Below, piece after piece: positions 1 through 12,058 of a stretch of DNA of 64,000 nt. The stretch comes from Lineolata rhizophorae. Its lineage: Eukaryota > Ascomycota > Dothideomycetes > Lineolatales > Lineolataceae. The position numbers were made by a program, and so were the translations under genes. Under the pieces are notes generated by a model, which saw nothing but the letters and a program-made list of their open reading frames with translations, had not been told where the DNA came from and ran no database searches. The stretch is from NCBI GenBank assembly GCA_010093515.1, contig MU001673.1, positions 1,125,320 through 1,189,319 on the forward strand, written 5' to 3'. Position 1 is the first letter of the stretch, and each line of letters opens with the position of its first letter.

Positions 1-3000
1 AGAGCGAGGAGAGCTGGTCGGAGACCAGAGACCGGTACGAGCGAGAGCTGGCTGACCTTAAGGTTCGCCGCGATGATGTCAACGCTCAGAACGAACTACT
101 TCATCAACAGCTTGAGAACGTCAGTAACCAGATCGCCTCCCTTAAGCAGAATCGTGGTCCGATTGGCCAAGAAGAGAGCACCGATACGCAGCAAACACCA
201 GGTCTTGATGGCCTACAAGAAGTTATTCGGTATCTCAGGCAAGAGAAGGAAATTGTTGATGTGCAGTACGAGCTCTCAATCCAGGAATCCAAGAGGCTTC
301 GTCAGCAATTGGAGCATGCCCAGAGTCAACTTGATCAGACTCGAGAGAAACTCAACCAAGAGCGCCAGAGCCAAGCTGATAAGGAGCAGAACGCTGCCAG
401 CCACAGCAAGCTTATGCAAACAATCAACGAGCTCAATACCTTCCGCGAGAGCAATACAACGCTTCGCAATGAGGCGAGGCACGCTCAGTCTCAGCTTGCG
501 GAGAAGGCCAAAGACTTCGAGCAGTTGCTTAACCAGGTTCAACCGCTAGAAGCGAGGGTTCGCGAGTTGGAGGCCGAACTCGAGTCGAAGGAAGGCGAAA
601 TCAAACTCTTACAGGAAGACCGGGATAGGTGGCAACAGCGAACCCAGAATATTCTTCAGAAGTATGACCGCGTTGATCCGGCCGAGATGGAAGGTCTGAA
701 GAACCAAATCGAGACCTTGACGACGGAGCGGGACCGATTGGTTGCCGAGAAACAGCCGATGCAGGAGAAAATCGACGCCTTCCCAGAGGAGCTCCAAGTT
801 GCTAAGGACGAACTTAGTAAAGCATTCCAAGAGAGACGCGACAAACTCATTGAGCAGTCTAAGGAACGCGATCGGAGGCAATCGGCGAAGATTAAAGAGA
901 AAGACGCCGAAATTCAAGCCCTTACGGACGAGAAAAATCGGCTACTCGGAGAACTCTCGGAGGCTCGAGAGGCTCGAGAGGCTCTTGAACGTTCGCAAGC
1001 CGCTCAGAACAATACTCCGGCCGCTGCTGAACCCGAAGACACCATGATGGAAAATGGCATCGAGGAAGGTCAAGTTCCGGAGACTATCACGACAGCCGCA
1101 CCATCAGCTGAGGAGATGTCTGCGCTCGAGACCAAGGTTGCCCAAGCTGAGGCTGCAGCTATGGAAGAGGCAAATCAGTCCGCAGCTCTTCGTTCACAGG
1201 TCGGCTTGCTGGAGGGTCGCATTCAAGAGCTCGAACAACAAGTGGTAAGTTCTGTATTGAATTTGTATTCGAGGTTTGCTAGTTTTCTGACCCCGACATA
1301 GGCCAATCTTCATCAGCAATTGGAAACTTCTAATAATGAACTGGCCCAACTCCGGTCCGGCACTGCACTACAGCCAGCAGATTCTGGTAACGCAAATGCT
1401 CTCGAGCAACTGAGACAGGAGCTTGTAGCATCTCAGCAGGAGGTTCAGTCGCTCAAGATAAACGCGACTAGTTCAACATCACAGACTGAGCCAACTTCAG
1501 ATGAAGCGAAAACTATTGCCGAGCAAGTCGAACAGCAGGTAGCCTCTATTAGAACGCAGCTTGACCAGCAGCATAACGAGCGCGTGCGGCTTGCTGAAGA
1601 GCAGTTCCAAAAGAGGGCCGATAGCATGAAGAAGCAACTGTCTACCAAGTTGATCGAAGCAAAGGACAAGGCCCGCCAAGAGGTCAAGCAGGAGCATGAT
1701 GATGTAATGCAGGAGCTTCGCAGAGGCTACGAAGCAGAACTCGAGAACCTTAAAGCCAAGCATCGAGAAGAGCTGGAGCAACTTAGTGCGACAGCTGCGA
1801 ACCAGCATACTTCAGCGATCACAACGGACGGGGGCCAGGAGCAGATCAAGACGGAGGCTCCCAAGTCTATCAGCGAATGGAAACCGTCCGAGGCAGAAGT
1901 TAAAGATTTCATCGCAATGAATCCGACAGTCAAAAGCATCGTTGCCCGAAACATACACACTAAGTTAGCACAGGAGAGGGAGAGCTTGACAGCCAAATTG
2001 AAGGAAGAGCAAGAGAACGCCTGCGAAGCCAAGCTCGAGGATGTTCGCAAGAAGGCTGATAAGGAGAAGGAGCAAGCTGTTCTCATGGAGGGAAAGCGGC
2101 ACAATGTCAAAGTCAGCATGGCAGAAAACAAGTCACGTATGTTGAATGCCAAGGTGGACGTTGTGAAGCAAGCGGCCGACGAGACGCCTCAAAGGCCTGT
2201 TGGGGAAGTGTGGGCTATTGCCAAGGATGCCAAACCAGCCCCACTGCCGGCGGCGCAACAAGCTCAAGGCGCTCCTGGACAACAAAAGCCCTCGTCTAGC
2301 AACTTCGGCCAGCCAACACCTTCATCGGTACAACAACAGCCTACAGCAGCTGCGCAGGTGTCTCCGCCAGCCCAACCAATGGGCCAAACATCAACTCCCC
2401 AATTTACCTTCGGCAAGCCTACACCTCTGACAGCACCAGACGCCCCTCAGCCAAATCAAGCTTCCTCGCAGCAATCGCCTGCTCAAGAGCACGCATCAAC
2501 ACAACAACCCACAAATGTGGCAGATCAGGGTCTTCCTTCCAAACCTCCTTCACAAACTGCCTCTGGTGCAGGGGCTATGAACATAGCCCCTCAGGCACAG
2601 CAATCATCAAGCTTTGGTCAACCTTCGAGGCCGCAACCTGGGCAAGCTATGGGGACTGGCCCCGCGGCCCTTCGTGGGCTGGTCGGGCAAGGACAACAAC
2701 CGCCATCTAGTATTCCTCGCGGCGGTGGGATGCCTAGGGGAAGTGGACGTGGCGGTTTGCAAATGCAACAGCAACAACAGCAACCGCAAGGGCAAATGAT
2801 AGGTATGCCGAATATGCCGGCGCAGATGCAGGGACAAAACCAACGTGGGGCCCACAGCGGCCTCCCTCGAGGAGGTGGTCGGGGTAGAGGCCAGGGACGC
2901 GGAGGCCAGCATCAGGCGGGAGGGAACATGCCGCAAGGACATCAGGGCCCGAACAGCCCTCGAGGTAGCATGAATCCGTCAGCTAGGCAGTTCATCCCCG

Positions 3001-3089
3001 GCAACAAGCGCCCTAGAGAGGACGGGAGTGAGGGTAGCGATGTTTCCGGAGGTGGAAAGAGGGCACGTGGCGGAGGTGGTGGAAACTAG
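1..3089 (+). CDS. Mlp1/TPR-like nuclear-basket protein, C-terminal part (5' truncated)
   Basis: Large coiled-coil protein of the nuclear pore basket, which anchors mRNA export and quality-control factors. The gene enters from the left edge in the frame starting at base 3. The coding parts are 3-1244 and 1302-3089, joined in phase 0 across a 57-nt intron (GTAAGT donor, TAG acceptor), leaving about 1,009 C-terminal residues. Near nt 210-330 sits the TPR-family stretch LQEVIRYLRQEKEIVDVQYE, followed by heptad-rich, Glu/Gln-rich coiled coil to about nt 2200. The tail is disordered: Gln/Pro-rich with FGQP or FGKP motifs near nt 2303, 2407 and 2614, then RGG/GRG repeats and a basic end (NKRPRED, GGKRARGGGGGN). 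Family knowledge places the coiled coil at the pore and the tail inside the nucleus. Mlp1 and Mlp2 cannot be told apart, since filamentous fungi usually have one gene. The family assignment is firm. Confidence 0.9.
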
Positions 3090-4147
3090 CGGCTTGAGAG
3101 CTCTGGACCACATCAATCTTGTGGATGGCTGAACATTTCCTTTGTCTGTAATATCTCGTGCACCAGCATTTCTACCATGGGGAAGGGAATGGCATTGACG
3201 GTAACGAGCGAGATCGAAGCATTTCTCAGCTAGGGAAGTCGGAGAAAGGGCTGGCGTCAGGCTCCTCCACAGATGTACTCTAGAAACTTGACAGCGAGCA
3301 TCCATAGTTGCCTAATTGTAGTGGGAAAGCGTCAAAAAAAAAAGGCAAGAGGGATAGGTCACATTCCGAGCCACAATCCCACCGGAACGTGATGCGCATG
3401 ATACCAATTGGATAATAGCGTCGAAGTTGTCGTCTACTAACCTATAGGTGTCTACTTGTGTAGGGGCTCGCGAGCTTGGCTACATTTGGAGCCTTCCAAC
3501 CGGAACGGCACCCTGGCAAAAGACTGGACCCCTCCATCCGCGGATCTCCGAGTGATATCATGAGGCTGGCGATCCGAAGTCGAAATGACCGGGTGACTGC
3601 TGGAAGCTCGAATTCCGAATGGAGATGGGTCACGTTGCCAGTTTCCTGGCCAGAATGCCCTTGGGCCGCCGTGCAGCCGGGACTTGGCCGACGCGGCGAC
3701 AGCCAGACGAATGGTGGCAGCCGACGCACCCATCGCACCGAGATGGCGAGCGAGGGCGGTGCAAATGCCACTCGAGGCGTGAGCGAATCATATGTCATGC
3801 TGCGTAGTGGCTGGGCGTGAGCGGCGCGCTGGGCTGAATCCTGACCCGCCAACGCGCCGGCGCACCCGGCCAGCGTTAGCTGCCTGTCGCGTACCTAGCG
3901 GCAGGGATCTCTCGGCGTTCTTGCGGTCGAGCTCCAATCGACCAGGACCAGTTCACCGCGCCCAATCCCGCTCACCTCCCCCTTCATCTCCAACTCTATA
4001 CATTCCTTTGGTCGCCTCGCGCCGGGCCATCCGACTTCAACTCCACGCCGCGCGCGGAACTGCGTACTCTACGCATTTGCACCGGTCGCACCCCCTATCC
4101 AAATTCCCTGCCTAGAGGTCCGAGTAAGGGGCACAGGTGTATCCAGC
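3090..4147. other. intergenic: 3' end of the Mlp1-like gene and promoter of the transporter
   Basis: No gene is supported here. A 10-base A run lies at about 3333-3344. From about 3480 the sequence becomes GC-rich and several frames stay open by composition alone. Pyrimidine-rich sequence at 3960-4110 probably holds the transporter's transcription start. Confidence 0.5.
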
Positions 4148-5714
4148 ATGGGAGAAACTTCCCGGCGCAGCGCAACATGGAACGGCATTCCGCTCAAACA
4201 TGTGTCTCTCATCACCGTAGGGCTGTTCCTCCTATATGCCTAGATCTACTAGCTAATTCGCACTTCTTCGCAGCTCACGTTCCAAAACTCCGCTCTCATC
4301 CTGGTACGTCTGACACATCATCACGGATTGTGGCCTTTGATTCTACGCGTCGCTGCCGCATATTTCGCGTCAAGCTGTGCGCCTGAGGCTGACATGGGCA
4401 CAGATAATGCATTACTCGCGGATAATGCCACCTGTAAATGGTCAAAGGTATTTCGCGTCAACCGCCGTTTTCCTCAACGAGGTTATCAAGCTCGGTCTCT
4501 CCCTCACACTGGCCTTGTACGACATCTCGAACACTGCACCGCCCAATACGCCCGCCACGACCCTTTTCAGCTCGCTCTGGGCCACGGTCTTTGCGGGAGA
4601 TAGTTGGAAGTTGGCCATACCCGCGATGCTCTACACGCTGCAGAACACGCTGCAATACGTGGCTGTTAGCAACCTGGATGCGGCCACGTTCCAGGTAACG
4701 TACCAGCTCAAGATCCTCACGACTGCCCTGTTCAGCGTCATGATGTTGGGCCGCACATTGTCAATGCGAAGATGGGTCTCCTTGGTGTTGCTCATGCTTG
4801 GCATCGCCATTGTACAACTGCCGGCCGAGGAGGAGGCGTTGGATATGTCATCGTTGAAGGATGCCCAGCCGAAGTTTTACTTCCCACGGACGATGGAGCA
4901 ACTTAGAGATCTTGGGAGCACCGCAGCTGCTCAACTGGTGAAACGCTCGGCAACATACGAGGGCATTAAGGAGGATGTTGCAGAGGAGCACCCTCAACTC
5001 AATGGCTCGGTCGGCCTTATGGCAGTCATTGCTGCTTGCGTTCTCTCAGGGCTTGCCGGTGTGTACTTTGAAAAGGTGCTAAAGGACTCGAATGCATCCG
5101 CGACAGTCTGGGTTCGGAACGTGCAATTGTCTTTTTATTCCTTGTTCCCCGCCCTTTTCATCGGGGTCCTTTTCAAAGATGGGGAGGAGATTGCCAAGAC
5201 AGGATTTTTTGCTGGTTACAATTGGGTGGTGTGGACTGCAATCACCTTCCAAGCCATGGGAGGAGTTGTTGTTGCTTTGGTGGTCAATTACGCGGACAAT
5301 ATCGCGAAGAACTTCGCTACGAGCATCAGCATCATTCTGAGCTTTATTGCAAGCGTCTTCTTCTTTGACATGACAATCTCATCAAATGTAAGTGGCCCTC
5401 GACGCCACTCGCTCCATACAGCTAACGAATTGCCGCAGTTCCTCGTTGGGACTGCCATCGTACTGTTTGCGACGTATCTCTACAGCAGCTACGACCGACG
5501 GAGGTCACCGCCAATCCACATCGCCGAGTACGAGAAAACGACCATCGAAGGCGAGCCTTCGTACTTCGATCTTGAACGACCGTCTTCGAAATCTGCGAAA
5601 TCTCCGATGCTCGGGGATGCGCTAACCACGTCCCGGCCAGGCACGCCTGCGACTGAGCGATACCACTTCCGGTCGAACTCTGACAGGAAACAATTCGCTA
5701 AGCGCGACGACTAG
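4148..5714 (+). CDS. UDP-galactose-type nucleotide-sugar transporter (SLC35A family)
   Basis: Golgi antiporter that imports a nucleotide sugar, probably UDP-galactose, in exchange for the nucleoside monophosphate. There are four exons: 4148-4216, 4274-4303, 4404-5387 and 5439-5714, giving 452 aa. All junctions are phase 0 and exon 2 has only ten codons. The spliced N-terminus reads through GIPLKHVSLIT-LTFQNSALIL-IMHYSRIMPPVNG, the conserved opening of this family. Later family motifs include AVFLNEVIKL, the NLDAATFQVTYQLKILTTA stretch, an LAGVYFEKVLKDS segment and FLVGTAIVLFATYLYS. About ten hydrophobic segments are present and the C-terminal 70 residues are hydrophilic and Ser-rich, probably cytosolic. 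The last 51-nt intron is in frame, so a reading without splicing would insert 17 wrong residues. The exact sugar cannot be read from the sequence. Confidence 0.88.
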
Positions 5715-6283
5715 GCCCGATTGTAACTGAAGTACAATACCAAGTCACGCATTTTGACGTTAGCCTTGCTCCTTTGGCACCGCAAGCGCCCTTTGTTCTT
5801 TTCACCCTCAAAATGCACCCGAAATATACGGACTAAATTTGGGTTTGCATGCTTCGAGTATATTCTTTTTTTTTTGAGTGTCTGATGCTCCGGTGTAACT
5901 AAAAGACTTCATGTCATTCCAGGCGCGTGCCAACCTGAAGGGTATTGGTACTGGAGGCGGGCGGTTGGATTTTGAGAACGGCGGGTTCTTCGCGGTGGGT
6001 GCATGTACATCGGAATGCGGGGAAGCATGGTCATCGGCGTACCTTGATTTTATCCTACTTGCCCCACTGGGTAGTAGGTCCAATTTAGAACCCATGGTTA
6101 CACTTCAGTTTTGCTGTGGTTCCGGCTGGATGTTAGCTTCATTCGCGCCTTCCCAAGTTGCTCCGGGCAGCCATCATCGTTTGCCACCCGCCTCTATCCC
6201 CCCATCCCTAGATACGCCGTTGATCCATTTCCCTAATCCCCTCGTCATTTCCTAACGGCAAGAGACTATTGAACAGGCCAAGC
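5715..6283. other. intergenic: promoter side of mer3
   Basis: No gene supported. An 11-base T run at about 5865-5875 may mark the 3' end of the transporter transcript. Pyrimidine-rich sequence at 6150-6260 precedes the mer3 start codon. Confidence 0.5.
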
Positions 6284-9200
6284 ATGAATCAGAGTCCATT
6301 CAACCTTCAGGAGTTTGCTTATCAGCCAGGCTCAGACGATCGTCATCCGGAGAAGGATGGTCAACACACTCGCCACGAATTCTCTGCTCGAGATTCGGCC
6401 CACCACTGCCCACCTTCCCCAATGCAATCCAATTCATGGTTTTCTCCTAATGATAGGTACTCCCGCGCAAGTTCTCAAGCCAACCCCGGCATTGATCCGA
6501 AAATTGAGCTCGATGAGTTTGGTACATCAAGTAATGCATTTTGACGACTAGTATTGAGACTAACGGTGTCGTAGACCGGGCGCTTCTGCGCCGACCAATT
6601 GACGACCGTCAAAGGCAAGCGGTAGAAGGCAGAGCACGGTTATCACTCCCGCCTCATGCTTCTGTACTCTCACCTACGCTTCCTAGAATGCAACATGACG
6701 TCTCAGGAGCAGGACGGACAGCAGATAGGCGGAGCTTTGGATCAAGAATGGTACAACGTACGATTGGCTCTTCCAAATTTTGCATTCTTAATTATTCTCC
6801 GTGACTAACTAGAATAGCCCAACTGCATTCAGATCCTTTCCAAGCACAGGATACGCCTTCCTCCCCGAGAGACCTGCCATCAAGTCCAGCCTTCCAAGCA
6901 AACAGGAGACGCAAGGCCGATCGGCCTAATCCCAGCACACCTAGCACAGCCTATCATAATGAAGCGGATCGTCCAGAAAGTGGTTTGACGAGAGCACAGC
7001 ACGCACCCCTAATGATTTCAGCCCCGGAGTCGGCCCTTTCTGTTCATGGTCCACCTGTCATCAATGGAATACAATTGATACCAACAACGAATTTACCAGA
7101 TCGCTTCAAGATGCTATTCCCTTTCGAGCTATTCAATGCAGTCCAGTCGAAATGTTTTGACGTGATCTACCATACTAACGACAATTTCGTCCTCTCGTCG
7201 CCAACGGGTAGCGGAAAGACGGCAATTCTAGAGCTTGCTATATGTCACCTCGTTAAGTCGTCTCCTGGATCAGATTACAAGATTGTTTACCAGGCGCCTA
7301 CGAAAGCCTTGTGTTCCGAACGAACCAAAGAATGGGAAGCGAAATTTCGCAATCTGGACTTGACGATTGCAGAGTTGACCGGTGATACCGACCATACGAA
7401 TCTCAGGCAAGTGGCTACTGCTAGTATCCTTGTGACGACTCCGGAGAAATGGGACAGCATGACACGGAAATGGAAGGACCATGAAAAACTCATGCAGCTC
7501 GTGAAGCTATTCCTAATCGATGAAGTTCATTTGTTGAAAGAAGACCGCGGGGCCACCCTTGAAGCTCTCGTCTCACGGATGAAGTCAATTAAGTCCAATG
7601 TCCGCTTCATTGCTCTATCTGCCACTGTTCCAAACTCGGGAGATATTGCGAAATGGTTGGGGAGAAATGCATACAATCCCAATGAGCCGGCATTCAGGGA
7701 GCACTTTGGGGAACATTTCAGGCCCGTGCTGTTGAAGAAATATGTGTGTGGGTACCAGTCGAGTGGGAATGACTTTAGCTTTGATGCGCAACTCACCGCT
7801 AGGTACGACTATCGATAGCTCCTAAGGACAAGCTAATTAATGTTTATCTAGATTACCTGAAATTCTGAACAAATACTCGGGAAGGAAACCAATCATGATC
7901 TTCTGCTTCACTAGGAAGAGTTGCGAAGCAACCGCATCCTCTTTGGCAAAATTATGGGCTGAGAAAGCCCAAGGCGTTCACAAGTGCTGGGGACCGCCTC
8001 AGCAGCCTGTTGGTGCAGAAAACGAACAACTACGTAGTATGTTCAAACTGCCTATTCAGTGTGCGAAGCTCTCTAACCATTGTTATGTCGCAAGACTGTC
8101 TTGTGTCCGCGGTTGGTTTCCATCATGCTGGCCTCGACGGAAAAGACCGCTCCGCTGTTGCAACCGGTTATCTCAACGGGGACATCAAAGTAATCTGCTG
8201 CACCTCAACACTCGCCGTGGGAGTCAACCTGCCCTGCCATTTTGTAATCCTCAAGAACACGGTTTGCTACCAAGCAGGAGTGTTGAAGGAATATTCCGAT
8301 TTAGAAGTAATGCAGATGCTTGGGCGGGCTGGCCGACCTCAGTTCGATAGCAGCGGTATTGGGGTAATCATGACTGCTCAAAGCAAAGTGCAGCACTACG
8401 AGAAAATGCTATCTGGCCGAGAGTTCCTTGAAAGCCGGTAAGTTGAGCCATACGTGGGTACATATCACTGCAAGATACTGAGACGCACAGCCTGCATTTG
8501 AATCTCGTCGAGCATTTGGTATGTGGCAGCAACTAAGAGCATGGCATTTGTATTAATCTTTAAGTCTAATTATTTCAGAACGCAGAGATTGGGCTTGGTG
8601 CCGTTACCGACGTGGCCTCCGCAAAGAAGTGGCTAGGAGGCACCTTTCTCGCGGTACGACTCAAGCAAAATCCTGGACACTATAAGATCGAGGAAGACGA
8701 CCGCAGGTACTGTGATTTGGACAATCGACTAGAACACATCTCCAGTCGATCTATTTCCAAGTTACAAGAACTTGGCCTCGTTGCGCATGGACCGAGGCTA
8801 CACGCTACTGAGTACGGGGACGCTATGGCAAGGTATTATGTGCAGTTCGAAACCATGAAAAACATACTTACTCTGCCACTAAAGTCGAAAATTTCGGACA
8901 TTGTAAGTACGCATTATCCAAGCTAAAATGATATGGAAGGTAGAATAACTCTTTGGAAACAGCTCTGCTGCATTGCTTTAGCAGCAGAATTCAAAGATCT
9001 TCGATTTCGTTCCGGAGAGAAGACCATATACAAAAACGTCAACAAGTCACCACAAATACGGTTCCCAATTCCCGTAGATCTCGCGAAACCGGAACACAAA
9101 ACTTCCCTAATAATCCAATCCGTGCTTGGAGGTGTTGATTTCCAGCAAATTGATGAGGACGGAGGAAAACACAGAGCCCAGTATAACCAAGAGGTCGCAA

Positions 9201-11440
9201 TAATTTTTTCCCACGTTCAAAGGCTGGTTCGCTGTATCATTGATTGTGGATTGCACGTTGAGGACTCTGTAACGGCCAGAAATGCTCTGATGCTGGAGAG
9301 AAGCCTTGGCGCCCGTGTGTGGGATGACTCACCGTTACAAATGAGACAGATTGATCAGATTGGACCTGTCACTGTACGGAAGTTCATTCAGGCAGGAGTA
9401 ATGAGCATCGAGTCTCTAGAAAGTTTGGAACCACACAAGATAGAGGCAATTGCTGGACGTTCCACGCCGTTCGGCCACACGATCGGGACTTACTTGAAGA
9501 AGTTCCCCAAGCTCCGCATAACAATCCAACAGAAGGGCTTCGTACGTACTTTAATATCCCTCCAACTACATGACCCGCTAAGTGAGTGCCAGAGAAAAGT
9601 CAAGGATGCTGTCACTATCAACCTCAGGGCAGAGATCGGCTTCCTAAACGATGTCCCCGTGGAAAGGTTTAGAGGACTATGCGTATTCGTTAATATGCTT
9701 GCGGAAACATCCGATGGAAAGCTCGTTCATTTTTGCAGAATCAGGTGAGTCACCCAAGACCTTACGGCGAAGAGGCCTAACGTGAGTCAGTGCAAAAAAG
9801 TTAGGAAAAGCGCAAGATATTCTTTTCTCGGCGGATCTCACAAGTAGTATGCAAACAATTGCATGCTACGTTATGTGTGATAGCATAGGTAAGTTACGTA
9901 GCCTACGGGGAGGGTATCTGGAAAACATCCGTTGCTCATATCCAAACCAGCTGGGACGATGAGACAAGCTACCCTAACCCCAAATGCGCCGTTATCGTTA
10001 TTTCCAACTCCAACGAGAACAGACACCTCGGGAAAGAGCCAACCTTGTGCCGGTCCCGGAACGAAGAGCTGCAGCTATCCAGCACCTGCTATTCCTGTCA
10101 AGTCGGAACAATTAGCACCTTCACCTAAAAGTGACGAATACGGCATGAGCGATATTGATGATGACGACTTCCTCAAAGCTTTTACAGAAGTGGAGTTTCA
10201 AAGCGTCGACGACCTGGTCCACGAGCGACCACAGTCCTCAAAGCAAAAGCAGTCACAAAACGAGTCAGATACCGACGTTGAATCAACAGAAAGCAACAAC
10301 TCTCAAAGTGGGGTTCCAGAACGTCTTCCAAACGGAAAATGGCCTTGCGAGCATAGATGTAAGGATAAAACTGCATGCAAGCACCTTTGCTGCCGAGAGG
10401 GTAAAGACAAACCACTGAAATCGTACAAGAAAACCAAAAATAATAAACCAGATAAGCCAAAACACAAGGTTGCAAAACAGACTGTGCAGAAACATCACCT
10501 TGGCACCGCAACAAACATGCCGCAGAGGCCACATGATATCAATCATAAAACGACTCAAGCTTCGAGCAGGAATGCGAAAACGGTAGACTTAACGGGACAG
10601 GAACCTCGGGGCGGGAAGTGGGAACCTACATACCAAAAATTTCGCACTACCGATACCTCGCTCGGTACAATTTCAAATTCAAAACCCTTCCACTCATATT
10701 CAAGTGGGTCTAAACCAAAGCTTTCATTTTTTGACTCAGGCGGAAATGAGCAGCAAGGGGTAGAGCCCGGGCAGCATCAGGCAGAGGATGACTGTAGTGG
10801 TGAGAGGCGGGCCATGGTAAGGTCACATGAAAAAAGTTCTGCCCGAGAACACGACGCAGGCAGGGCAATTCTTAGAGACCAGTACGATCTACCGGATGAT
10901 GAATCGTTGAACGAGGCCATGATCGGACCAGATGATTCTTACGAGCTTCAGAATGATGAAATGCATTCGGCTGTCCTGAACGACGATACATGTCACGCGT
11001 CATCTAGCCACGAACTTTTACCGCCGCCCAAATTGGATGGTGGACTCAATAGAACGGCATCAATGTTACTACCATTTAAACAGTCCTCTGATTCAGAAGA
11101 TGCTCTTCCTAACCAACATCTAGAGCAGGAAGAATCGTTGTTCTGTGTCAACAATAGCAGCCAATTCCAGAGTCCCGGAGCTAGACGTGCCTATCCGTCG
11201 TCAGTGGATCAAAACCACGAGGAACAGGGATCGCAGAATGTCATTCGTCCTTCAAAGAAGATGAAAACCGACGACCCCCAAAACTACAACATGCATAGCA
11301 ATAGTGAAAGTCGTTCTGATGAGGGTAAGAAAAAAGAAGAGAGCCACGCTCAGGCCGCTGAAGGGTCTCCTGCATCTGGAGGCGACGACGTGGACAAGTG
11401 GCTCAAGGAGGAGTTCGGGAAATATGTGGACTTCATCTGA
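6284..11440 (+). CDS. mer3: Mer3/HFM1 meiotic DNA helicase
   Basis: Superfamily 2 Ski2-like DNA helicase of meiotic recombination, which extends and stabilises strand-exchange intermediates to promote crossovers. Ten exons: 6284-6521, 6575-6757, 6818-7802, 7852-8036, 8095-8437, 8491-8518, 8579-8902, 8963-9744, 9791-9888 and 9951-11440, giving 1,551 aa with all phases consistent. Visible motifs: SSPTGSGKTA (motif I, about residues 267-276), QAPTKALCSER (Ia), TTPEKWD, IDEVHLL (motif II, about 375), ALSATVPN (III), AVGFHHAGL, STLAVGVNLP (V) and MLGRAGRPQFD (VI). A winged-helix and Sec63-like region ends near residue 1030 with GFLND and LAETSDGK. The roughly 500-residue tail is disordered except for a Cys-rich knuckle near residue 1187. 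The CTD is typical of fungal Mer3. Intron 4 ends in AAG, chosen because it alone restores the motif at 8095. A possible extra intron near 9542 was not accepted. Confidence 0.93.
10342..10401 (+). other. Cys-rich zinc-knuckle-like motif in the Mer3 C-terminal tail
   Basis: Within the Mer3 tail the segment WPCEHRCKDKTACKHLCCRE has five cysteines and two histidines in about 18 residues (C-x3-C-x5-C-x3-CC). It lies at about residues 1185-1204, well past the Sec63-like region. Metal binding is inferred from the Cys/His spacing. Confidence 0.6.
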
Positions 11441-12058
11441 AGCAGGCCGCCTCCCCATAAATCTGAACGGAAGCCGCAACTTAGATGCAAATCCTTAGCA
11501 ATCATCTCAGTTGTTGGAGTGGGAGTACAGGTGCCCTGTCTAGAAACGGATTGTGCGAGTTATTAGGCAATATCTAGATAGTATTACGTAGGTGGGCACA
11601 TCTGAGCTAGCTGGTAGCTGTGCAAAATTAAAAGAAAACATTTTTGACAGTTGCAGATGCCATAAAAGAGGAATTCCAGTCGGATCTGACCCATGTGCGC
11701 CGTGACGACGAAAAGCTCTTTCCAAGAGTCAAGCAATAAGGCATTAGATGCTACTTCATCGTGTCCTTTGACAGTCTAGAAAGTATTTGGCCGGAGAAAA
11801 CGTACCTGTTGCTAGACTGGCCCGATCCTCGTACCAATCGCGCGGGCGGAATTCGTCAAATGAGAGCCGGTCGCGCTAGCCCGTTTCGACTAGCCGGACA
11901 TGCCGACCGAGGGCCGGACCTTCCCGTGACGCTCGGTAGGCAGCTGCATCCTTCGAGGTCTCTCCAACCACCTTATCACGGCCGACCGTCTCTCTGGCTC
12001 GACGTCCATCTAACATCCGAGAGCCTCTGCCGTCGCCGGTCACGGCTGAGCCGCCATC
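11441..12058. other. intergenic: mer3 3' end and V-ATPase subunit a promoter
   Basis: No gene supported. The last 200 bases are pyrimidine-rich and GC-rich, as expected for the 5' leader of a highly expressed gene. The start-codon context at 12055-12061 is good (ATCATGG). Confidence 0.5.

Noticed and set aside
3442-4115. Several 60-136-codon frames before the transporter
   Set aside because: They overlap one another on both strands in GC-rich promoter DNA and show no conserved motif.
9542-9582. Possible extra intron in mer3 starting at GTACGT
   Set aside because: At 41 nt it is too short, would end in AAG and would shift the frame. The continuous reading leads correctly into GFLND and LAETSDGK.
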